A stretch of DNA of 64,000 nucleotides, from assembly GCA_958299035.1 (NCBI GenBank), contig CATQJL010000316.1:26017676-26081675 (forward strand), in the 5' to 3' direction. The stretch comes from Cylicocyclus nassatus (Eukaryota > Nematoda > Chromadorea > Rhabditida > Strongylidae). The translations under genes were made by a program, and so were the position numbers. Of this stretch, positions 10,339 to 18,841 are shown piece after piece. The notes beneath the pieces were generated by a model that searched no databases, was not told the origin of the DNA, and worked only from the letters and a program-made list of their open reading frames with translations. How positions within the stretch are numbered: position 1 is the stretch's first letter; each line of letters opens with the position of its first letter.

Positions 10339-12919
10339 AAATTTGGTGTTCGTGGGCCAAGATTATGCACCTGATATCGTAATCAACTCCGTTATGTTCG
10401 GTCATTCTATGCTTTCCCAGTGAACAAATCATGCTTTGCCTCTTTTTGCTAGCTAGATGTTCACTGATACGCACACCTAGTGGCCGGCCGGTTTCACCAA
10501 TGTATATGGCAGAGCACTTCGCACACTCAATTTGATACACAACACCAGATTTCGCACAATCTTCGAATTGTCCGTATGGGCACACAACGCAGTTTCTTGT
10601 TATACAAGCTTTATCGTACAATCTATTGCGTATTAACAGCTTTCTGACGTTGTCTCGCGGGATGTTAACTAAGACGACATCTTTATCAAGCTGTGCTTGT
10701 ATCAGACACTGTTTGACTGCAGCAGTGACCCTTTCGGAGATAAAAGGCAAGCATAATGGTACTCTATTGGTAGCTTGTTCGCCTGTCTTTACAGTGTTTC
10801 TTTTCGAACATCCGTGTCGCATAACATATCCATTCGAGGCTATAATTTCGGCTGCCAGCTTCAGTGACTCCTGCCTTTCCTCATTACCGCTGCAGATCTG
10901 CGTCGCTGTTTTGATCATATTACGTACGACGGCTCGTTTGACAGCTTCTGGATGTGCGGATTTTGCGTGCAAGATGATGTTCTTATTACTGTCTTTACGA
11001 AACCACTTCACGTGAACCGTTCCATTGCTCAGCATCAGTTGTGTGTTCAAAAACGGTAGCCAACCGTCGCGCGGTTCCTCCCTCGTAAAACTTATGTATC
11101 TCGACTGTTGATTTAGTATTCGGAAACATTCGTCCATTTCGGACTTTGTCGACGTGACTATGCAACAGTCGTCGACATAACGACGATACATAAGCGGGGC
11201 TCGGGATAGCACCGGTTCTTCTACTTTGCTCATGAAACATATTGCTAACACGGGTGCCAATCGCTGGCCCATTGCCAGTCCTCTTGTTTGTGCGTAATAT
11301 TTTCCCGACCATTTGAATATATTGCAATCTAAGCATTCCTTGGTGAGAGTCACGATGCGGCTTTTACTGAGACCATACGTCAACATATTTTTACAATGTA
11401 ACTCTAGCATCTCAGATAAAGCTTGTAAGGCTTTGTCATTAGAAACATTAGTGTATAATGACACGACATCAAATGACTCAATTGCGCAATCGGACGTGAA
11501 CTTTGTTTGATGCAAACACTCAAGGAAGTGATTAGTATTGCTCAAGTGGGCGGGAATCTTGTTCAAGAGCTGGCTGATGATTTTGTTGAGGAACCACGAT
11601 ATGCGATCGGTTGGCCCGTTTACGCAACTGACGATGGGCCGTATCTTGTATGATTCAGCGGAAGTGGAGCGCATTTCGGATGTAGACAGTTTGTGCGTCT
11701 TGATTAAGCTATAGAAAACGGGGCAAGTGGGTGTTTCTATTTTGAGCCTACTGAGAAATTTTTCATGCAGACCAGCTTCTCTACCTACTATTGTCCATAT
11801 GTGGTTTAACCGCTTACACTGTGAGATAAACTCTTTTTCGGTTGCAGGTTGGTAGACAGTTTTATCTGACAGATGCAGTTCGGTTATTTCGCGATCCAGG
11901 TTTTGTGGCATAACAACGAACTTCCCGCTTTTATCACTGACTGATAGGCGAATGGTGCCATTATTAGTCAGCTTTTTCAACTCTCTGAGGCCTTCTTGCT
12001 GTGCGCGTGTCAAGTTGTACTTTCTTATAGTTTCGTTTTCCTTGAGAATTTTTAAAATGCTCAATGAGAGTATTCGAAACTTAATGTCCGCGGCAGCATA
12101 TGGTTCAGGCTCTTTGTAGAACGAGGATGGAAACGGAACTGGCGGTAATACTCGTCTACTCAAAGCATCGTTGGATTGCGGTTGATCGTCATGCTTCAAT
12201 TTGATCCTGAGTTGGTCTCTTAATCGTTGTAATGACCCCAACACGCTGCGGTATGTTGTTGCGCTTATTTTCTGTGCAGGTGCGAAAGAAGGTCCTAGGC
12301 TCAGCAATTCGATAGCATTGCGTGAAATCTGAGCATTACCTAACACTGTGACTCTAGCCGTTTTTTCGTTCGTGGTGGACTGAGTACCCGTACTGTCGTT
12401 ATGGTGATTTGGTAGATTCCCCTCAACTCTCATCAAACTCGACCTACCTTCACTCAAGAGTCTTTCGAATTTTCGACAAAGTGCGGCCTTGACACTAGAC
12501 CGCAAAGAGTCGCAGATCTGTTTTGAAGCATTTTCAATCCTCCTCCAATCAGTATCACTTAAATATCGTCGACAGGAATGTTCTTTAGCTTCACACTTCA
12601 ATAGGCTCGAGTATAACACGCGTTGCTTCTCCTTGATCACCATCATAAGGATGTTCATGTAGAGTTTGCGTATTCTTTGATGGTTCTCTGATAGGCCGCA
12701 TGTTGATCCCAGCTTTTTATTTGTAATGAATCGTGGGAGCGTTTCGGTCGACTTGCAGCGCTTGAGGAAGATTAGCTGCTGACGGGTGACGACGACCTTC
12801 TGGCGAAGCGCTAAAGCTTCGCGCACTAATGAGGACAGATTCGGCGGTACATTTGTGATTATGTTGTAAGTCCTCTTATCTTCGAACCTCGGCATGTTCT
12901 TGAGGATGAATAATTTCAA
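10217..12919 (-). CDS. Penelope-like element protein: reverse transcriptase + GIY-YIG endonuclease (copy A, full length)
   Basis: The 900-aa uninterrupted ORF would copy element RNA into DNA at a nick made by its own endonuclease. RT motif A is FDVVSLYTNV at about residue 480, motif B is GLAMGQRLAP at about 547, and the catalytic motif C is RYVDDCC at about 580. It is followed by LPFLNTQ, where most PLEs have FLD. After a Cys-rich stretch (CVVCPYGQFEDC, then IECAKC), the C-terminal GIY-YIG nuclease shows AIYIGETGRPLG at about 802 and SEHL. The length is normal for endonuclease-bearing PLEs. The start near MPRF is shared with the second PLE family (44820-47492), supporting the N-terminus, which lies inside the upstream pLTR. 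All catalytic residues look intact, so it may be autonomous. The exact PLE clade needs a tree. Confidence 0.92.
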   Translation of the reverse strand: MKLFILKNMPRFEDKRTYNIITNVPPNLSSLVREALALRQKVVVTRQQLIFLKRCKSTETLPRFITNKKLGSTCGLSENHQRIRKLYMNILMMVIKEKQRVLYSSLLKCEAKEHSCRRYLSDTDWRRIENASKQICDSLRSSVKAALCRKFERLLSEGRSSLMRVEGNLPNHHNDSTGTQSTTNEKTARVTVLGNAQISRNAIELLSLGPSFAPAQKISATTYRSVLGSLQRLRDQLRIKLKHDDQPQSNDALSRRVLPPVPFPSSFYKEPEPYAAADIKFRILSLSILKILKENETIRKYNLTRAQQEGLRELKKLTNNGTIRLSVSDKSGKFVVMPQNLDREITELHLSDKTVYQPATEKEFISQCKRLNHIWTIVGREAGLHEKFLSRLKIETPTCPVFYSLIKTHKLSTSEMRSTSAESYKIRPIVSCVNGPTDRISWFLNKIISQLLNKIPAHLSNTNHFLECLHQTKFTSDCAIESFDVVSLYTNVSNDKALQALSEMLELHCKNMLTYGLSKSRIVTLTKECLDCNIFKWSGKYYAQTRGLAMGQRLAPVLAICFMSKVEEPVLSRAPLMYRRYVDDCCIVTSTKSEMDECFRILNQQSRYISFTREEPRDGWLPFLNTQLMLSNGTVHVKWFRKDSNKNIILHAKSAHPEAVKRAVVRNMIKTATQICSGNEERQESLKLAAEIIASNGYVMRHGCSKRNTVKTGEQATNRVPLCLPFISERVTAAVKQCLIQAQLDKDVVLVNIPRDNVRKLLIRNRLYDKACITRNCVVCPYGQFEDCAKSGVVYQIECAKCSAIYIGETGRPLGVRISEHLASKKRQSMICSLGKHRMTEHNGVDYDIRCIILAHEHQISARKALEGSYILAREPKLNSKNEKLSITSDLMPYLSYCKL

Positions 12920-13352
12920 TTGCTATATTATGCCGTAACAGGTTGCTATAGATGATATACTTTATTACCCGACGTTTCGGCAAGACGCCGTCTTCAGGGG
13001 CTGAAAAGGCGTCAATCACATTGATACACACAATCTCTGCCGCCAAATATCTCCACAGACTTGCCATTCGATTCGTCTTGAGTGAAGGCAGGGAGTTTGA
13101 GGGCGAAGGTTCACCCACCAAGTATATCACCGATGTTGTAGCTAACAGCCGCTTCGGGTGTGCTTGGTCGAGTGCGATGTCAAATGGGCACCCAAGCTAC
13201 TGCGGGACTGTTTAAGTAGGGCACACAATCTTATAGTTTACAGTATGACAGATACGGCATTAAGTCACTCGTGATAGATAATTTCTCATTCTTGCTGTTT
13301 AGTTTGGGCTCACGAGCAAGAATGTAGGAGCCTTCTAAGGCTTTTCGTGCGG
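12864..13352 (-). repeat. PLE 1 internal pseudo-LTR (direct repeat copy 2)
   Basis: A second direct copy of 9850-10338. It begins within the first codons of ORF A and extends through the pLTR into the final codons of an upstream tandem ORF (…LSITSDLMPYLSYCKL in the minus frame). The sequence then switches orientation at about 13352, so only about 120 bp of that tandem copy's coding part remains on this strand. Confidence 0.85.
12967..13002 (-). ncRNA. Hammerhead-ribozyme-like motif in PLE pLTR
   Basis: Same motif as at 9953-9988: CUGANGA core, short helix II, GAAAC, GUC and AGCCC/GGGU helix I. As the upstream pLTR of ORF A it could cleave the transcript near its 5' end, a role proposed for PLE hammerheads. 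Confidence 0.7.
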
Positions 13353-15629
13353 TGTCAAGGCCGCACTTTTCGAAAATTCGAAAGACTCTTGAGTGAAGGT
13401 AGGTCGAGTTTGATGAGAGTTGAGGGGAATCTACCAAATCACCATAACGACAGTACGGGTACTCAGTCCACCACGAACGAAAAAACGGCTAGAGTCACAG
13501 TGTTAGGTAATGCTCAGATTTCACGCAATGCTATCGAATTGCTGAGCCTAGGACCTTCTTTCGCACCTGCACAGAATATAAGCGCAACAACATACCGCAG
13601 CGTGTTGGGGTCATTACAACGATTAAGAGACCAACTCAGGATCAAATTGAAGCATGACGATCAACCGCAACCCAACGATGCTTTGAGTAGACGAGTATTA
13701 CCGCCAGTTCCGTTTCCAGTACTCTGCGTTGATACCACTGCTCCATATGCTGCCGCGGACATTAAGTTTCGAATACTCTCATTGAGCATTTTAAGAATTC
13801 TCAATGAAAACGAAACTATAAGAAAGTACAACTTGACACGCGCACAGCAAGAAGGCCTCAGAGAGTTGAGAGAGCTGACTAATAATGGCACCATTCGCCT
13901 ATCAGTCAGTGATAAAAGCGGGGAGTTCGTTGTCATGCCACAAAACCTGGATCCCGAAATAACCGAACTGCATCTGTCAGATAAAACTGTCTACCAACCT
14001 GCAACCGAAAAAGAGTTTATCTCACAGTGTAAGCGGTTAAACCACATATGGACAATAGTAGGTAGAGAAGCTGGTCTGCATGAAAAATTTCTCAGTAGGC
14101 TCAAAATAGAAACATCCACTTGCCCCGTTTTCTATAGCTTAATCAAGACGCACAAACTGTCTACATCCGAAATGCGCTCCACTTCCGCTGAATCATACAA
14201 GATACGGCCCATCGTCAGTTGCGTAAACGGGCCAACCGATCGCATATCGTGGTTCCTCAACAAAATCATCAGCCAGCTCTTGAACAAGATTCCCGCCCAC
14301 TTGAGCAATACTAATCACTTCCTTGAGTGTTTGCATCAAACAAAGTTCACGTCCGATTGCGCAATTGAGTCATTTGATGTCGTGTCATTATACACTAATG
14401 TTTCTAATGACAAAGCCTTACAAGCTTTATCTGAGATGCTAGAGTTACATTGTAAAAATATGTTGACGTATGGTCTCAGTAAAAGCCGCATCGTGACTCT
14501 CACCAAGGAATGCTTAGATTGCAATATATTCAAATGGTCGGGAAAATATTACGCACAAACAAGAGGACTGGCAATGGGCCAGCGATTGGCACCCGTGTTA
14601 GCAATATGTTTCATGAGCAAAGTAGAAGAACCGGTGCTATCCCGAGCCCCGCTTATGTATCGTCGTTATGTCGACGACTGTTGCATAGTCACGTCGACAA
14701 AGTCCGAAATGGACGAATGTTTCCGAATACTAAATCAACAGTCGAGATACATAAGTTTTACGAGGGAGGAACCGCGCGACGGTTGGCTACCGTTTTTGAA
14801 CACACAACTGATGCTGAGCAATGGAACGGTTCACGTGAAGTGGTTTCGTAAAGACAGTCATAAGAACATCATCTTGCACGCAAAATCCGCACATCCAGAA
14901 GCTGTCAAACGAGCCGTCGTACGTAATATGATCAAAACAGCGACGCAGATCTGCAGCGGTAATGAGGAAAGGCAGGAGTCACTGAAGCTGGCAGCCGAAA
15001 TTATAGCCTCGAATGGATATGTTATGCGACACGGATGTTCGAAAAGAAACACTGTAAAGACAGGCGAACAAGCTACCAATAGAGTACCATTATGCTTGCC
15101 TTTTATCTCCGAAAGGGTCACTGCTGCAGTCAAACAGTGTCTGATACAAGCACAGCTTGATAAAGATGTCGTCTTAGTTAACATCCCGCGAGACAACGTC
15201 AGAAAGCTGTTAATACGCAATAGATTGTACGATAAAGCTTGTATAACAAGAAACTGCGTTGTGTGCCCATACGGACAATTCGAAGATTGTGCGAAATCTG
15301 GTGTTGTGTATCAAATTGAGTGTGCGAAGTGCTCTGCCATATACATTGGTGAAACCGGCCGGCCACTAGGTGTGCGTATCAGTGAACATCTAGCTAGCAA
15401 AAAGAGGCAAAGCATGATTTGTTCACTGGGAAAGCATAGAATGACCGAACATAACGGAGTTGATTACGATATCAGGTGCATAATCTTGGCCCACGAACAC
15501 CAAATTTCCGCACGAAAAGCCTTAGAAGGCTCCTACATTCTTGCTCGTGAGCCCAAACTAAACAGCAAGAATGAGAAATTATCTATCACGAGTGACTTAA
15601 TGCCGTATCTGTCATACTGTAAACTATAA
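13347..15629 (+). pseudogene. Inverted, 5'-truncated PLE protein (copy B)
   Basis: The 760-codon frame is nearly identical to ORF A from about residue 150 onward, with RT motifs (FDVVSLYTNV, RYVDDCC) and the GIY-YIG domain intact. It lacks the N-terminal region. The frame begins at GTG in the inversion junction, and the first codons (…RCQGRTF) come from the junction plus a 1-nt deletion relative to copy A, so there is no genuine start codon. At 13719-13742, 24 nt differ completely from copy A while the length stays the same. This replaces the SSFYKEPE segment and matches a cDNA-amplification oligonucleotide (see findings). Confidence 0.85.
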
Positions 15630-15944
15630 GATTGTGTGCCCTACTTAAACAGTCCCGCAGTAGCTTGGGTGCCCATTTGAAATCGCACTCGACCAAGCAC
15701 ACCCGAAGCGGCTGTTAGCTACAACATCGGTGATATACTTGGTGGGTGAACCTTCGCCCTCAAACTCCCTGCCTTCACTCAAGACGAATCGAGTGGCAAG
15801 TCGGTGGAGATATTTGGCGGCAGAGATTGTGTGTATCAATGTGATTGACGCCTTTTCAGCCCCTGAAGACGGCGTCTTGCCGAAACGTCGGGTAATAAAG
15901 TATATCATCTATAGCAACCTGTTACGGCATAATATAGCAATTGA
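15630..15944 (+). repeat. PLE 1 right pseudo-LTR, inverted
   Basis: Inverted copy of the non-coding part of 9850-10216, ending in GCAATTGAAA about 60 bp short of the full pLTR and followed directly by the 12-bp target duplication. In the + orientation it is the 3' pLTR of copy B. Confidence 0.8.
15858..15893 (+). ncRNA. Hammerhead-ribozyme-like motif in PLE pLTR
   Basis: Plus-strand copy of the motif: AGCCC, CTGAAGA, GGC hairpin GCC, GAAAC, GTC, GGGT. It is identical in core to the two minus-strand copies of locus 1. Confidence 0.7.
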
Positions 15945-15956
15945 AACTGCTATACG

Positions 15957-16523
15957 CCCTATTTCATGCCGACAAATCATGCATGTCGGTCGTGTTAGCT
16001 GTCCGGCGCGATGGGTCGCTGACCGTGTTTTCCTAGACCATACCTATTCCAACGAAATCGCCCTGATTTGGCCGAAATCTTGCGATATCGCGTCACAAGT
16101 TTGAAACCAGCGACGGGGCGATATCGCTGAAACTGATTTCTTTCCCGAAAGTTTTTGAAGTAGTTCTTTTTTTTGGGTGATGTTTTTCTGCAAGGGCATT
16201 CAGAAATGAAGGATTGTTTCTCTCAATTCATGTTTTTCTGTGGTATCGTGCTTGTCATGGTCATTCATGCCTATTTTATGCTACTTACTATTACTTTGTC
16301 GTTCTGTGAGATTTAGATGTATGTCACGTATATGCTGCTTACAATCAAAAATATCTTATATGCTAGGTCCAAGATAATAAAAGTTTTGGCCATGTTTTCA
16401 GGGACGTCCGCCGCCGAATAGCCGAATATTTGTCAATGTTTGGTTGCTTGCCTGGTTATATTTGGTTCTAGAAGACGTAGTTCGTAAAGGACTACAAATC
16501 GCAATTGCAAGTAGTGTCCAGTG
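15957..16523. other. Unassigned flank
   Basis: AT-rich sequence between the PLE target duplication and the next inverted-repeat element, without credible exons. Confidence 0.4.
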
Positions 16524-18214
16524 TCCGTATTCATCAACGAACCCTGAGGATTGAATTTACTCCCAGGGTTAGTTTAACCCTCAGGATTCATTGGCCGTAT
16601 TCATCAACCATACGGTAGGGTTTGCCACCAAACGCAATCCACCCGTATCGATCAACGAACCTGTGGCCGTATTCATCAACGTACCCTATGGTTGATGAAT
16701 ACTGCCAATGAACCCTGAGGGTTAAACTAATCCTTGGGATAAAGGCGTCAGTTACGCGTGTGCTGTGCAAACTCACATCACAGAATGCCTAAGTACGTGC
16801 TAAATTCACTTTATACTTCTACCAGTGCGTCACCTCTGCTTCGCAGAGGTTCGCACTGGCTCTACTATCTATGTGCCTTACTCATTCTCGTAAAATCGTG
16901 GCACTGGAACTCACCGCGTTATGCCGACTACCACGAATAAAATGTAAACAACCACTCATTTAGAAAGTCTTTTCACGTGAGATCGGTGGTTTCGCGTGGA
17001 TGAAACTTTTCGCAGAAAGACAAACGCAAATTTGAATAGGTTTTTGGATTTGTCATGACTTGGTAGTCGCCATAAAGGTAGTGATAACCGTGAACTACAT
17101 CTCTGTACGAAAATCTTCTCAAACGCTTAGCTAGAACCTTAATATTGACCATTTACACAACCAACTCGTTTTGGCGCCGTTTTCGTTATGTAGTAAACTT
17201 TCGACCACTTTTCTGGCTAAACTCCATCGCTTGCACATTTGCTTACCAAACTCATCCACGACTCTGCAAAAAGTGGTGATACGGACCGAATTTTGCGGTA
17301 CAGAAGCCAGGTGAACCCGTTTTGCGCGCAATTCCTGAGGGATCCACTCAACGAATCTACTCGTGCTTTTGCATGTTGGACTTTCATGAAGGTAGCATGC
17401 GCTATAGAAAATTTGGGCTTAGAACGCTGGCTGGAACACGCTCCACGAATTTCGTAACAGACACACACACACAAAGTCACGTAAACATCCTTAGCCCGTT
17501 ATTATAAGTCATGATTCTTTCACTGTTATAGTAGTATAATCAACGAATAAGCTTCCAACACTGTTTTTATAGTGCATCTCTAGCATATTTGTGCAGCATC
17601 CAAACAGCGTGAGTTTATTTTCATGTGTGCAATTGTGCGTGTAAGTTCTACTTTTGCGCAGTTCGTTATACCGGGCTTGTGCTACTCTTTTAGGGGTCAA
17701 TGCGTGTTATCATAAAGTGGTTCTTCGGTTTTGGCACTTGTCAGGAATGCGCAACCATTTTTCCTCGTCGCATTCACCAAAGCTAGAATTCTTTTTCTTG
17801 CGAACTCAGTGTTTCATGTACTTCGAATTTGAACATAAAGCGAAGTCGAAACTAAATACGATAACAACAACTAATACTAAATACTCAATACTCGTTGATC
17901 GTTTTTAATAAAACTATTAGATGCGAGTAAATGTTTGCATGAAGTGTCAGGGTAGAGTTAACCTTGCTCTAAGCTAGGGTTAAATTAACCCTGATAAATT
18001 ACGTAAGTTTTACCCTCCAGGGTTAGTTTAACCCTCAGGATTCGTTGATGAATACGGGTTAATCGCTTTCGGGGTAAGGTTTACCCTCAAGGGTAGATTT
18101 AACCCTCAGGGTTAAGCCTACTCTGTGTTTCATGACTACGGGTTAATTGCTTTCCTGGGTTAAACTAACCCTCCAGGGTTAGTTTAACCCTCAGGGTTCG
18201 TTGATGAATACGGC
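16524..18214. mobile_element. Inverted-repeat element rich in AGGGTTAGTTTAACCCT
   Basis: The left end has GTCCGTATTCATCAACGAAC with stacked copies of CAGGGTTAGTTTAACCCTCAGG. The right end mirrors this with GGGTTCGTTGATGAATACGG. Both arms contain several internal copies of the palindromic AGGGTTAGTTTAACCCT word, separated by GTATTCATCAAC words. The interior of about 1.1 kb carries small ORFs (for example 17239-17457) with no recognised domain. It is probably a non-autonomous DNA transposon with expanding subterminal repeats. Target duplication and superfamily are not clear. Confidence 0.6.
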
Positions 18215-18335
18215 CACAGGAGGACATTACCATTAATTATGCAGGCTTGTTTCTCATCCTTTCTTCCGTGTGTGTTCTCCGTCCTTGCCACTATCTTTGC
18301 TTTCATTAATCAAGATATCCCTTGTTATTTTGCTA

Positions 18336-18570
18336 CTAGCTGGCTTACCCGGCTCCTCCCGGCCCTGTCAGTGCTATGATTCAGGTTTTAACCCTATCCC
18401 TATAGAACCTTTTCCTGTGCCCAATTCTACGTGACAATTCCCTATTCCCGCTTTGTTAGTTATCAGCGTGCTCGATTCCCCCCCCTGTGCCAAATTCATA
18501 CCCCGTAGGTGAACTCTGCAAAAAAATCCATAAAAATCGTTAGAATCGGTATTAAGCATTCGGCCCTGTG
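18336..18570 (-). mobile_element. Helitron-like element, 3' end (inverted)
   Basis: On the minus strand it ends with CCGGGTAAGCCAGCTAG followed by T, preceded by the GGCCGGGAGGAGCCGG hairpin. The GAGCACGCTGAT block and the ATCGAT-like tract of this family lie further upstream. It is truncated on its 5' side near the start of the CR1 LINE. Confidence 0.6.
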
Positions 18571-18841
18571 TCGCCTTACCGAGCGGTCGCTCCATGCTCC
18601 CGCTGTTCCCGCTCTCGACTGATTTGCTCTACGGGCTACATTGGCGACTCGACTATTCGGAAATTTTCTTCTGATATTCTTGCGGCACGTCCCTATGGAA
18701 ACCCCAATATGTCCTTTGGCGCCCCAGGAGAGACAGAAAAAAAAAGACGACTTCAGTTTGATGAATCTACTCCCCGGATTTTGATCGTGCGACCGAGGAC
18801 TTGATTAAGGACGAGGACGTTCAGTCCCTAGAAATATTGAC

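Larger units (their letters stand above)
9850..15944. mobile_element. Penelope-like retroelement locus 1 (tandem plus inverted)
   Basis: The composite reads, left to right: pLTR, full ORF (minus), direct repeat of pLTR plus the last coding codons, abrupt inversion at about 13352, 5'-truncated ORF (plus), pLTR. A 12-bp direct repeat AACTGCTATACG flanks it at 9838-9849 and 15945-15956, which marks the insertion as one target-duplication event. Variable-length target duplications and partially inverted tandem copies are known for PLEs. The two ORF copies differ by only a few residues, implying recent activity or a duplicated or chimeric assembly (see the SMART-like block at 13719-13742). Confidence 0.9.

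Noticed and set aside
10626..11336. ORFs antisense or frame-shifted to PLE ORF A (for example 10626-11015, 10995-11336)
   Set aside because: Shadow frames of the PLE gene; the same shadows recur in copy B with identical limits.
9850..15944. LTR retrotransposon (Gypsy/BEL) interpretation of the direct repeats
   Set aside because: There is no gag, protease, RNase H or integrase; the RT carries a C-terminal GIY-YIG domain and the repeats overlap coding sequence, as in PLEs.
16524..18214. Telomeric or interstitial telomere repeat
   Set aside because: The word is AGGGTTA in palindromic arrangement, not tandem TTAGGC, and it is confined to two inverted arms.
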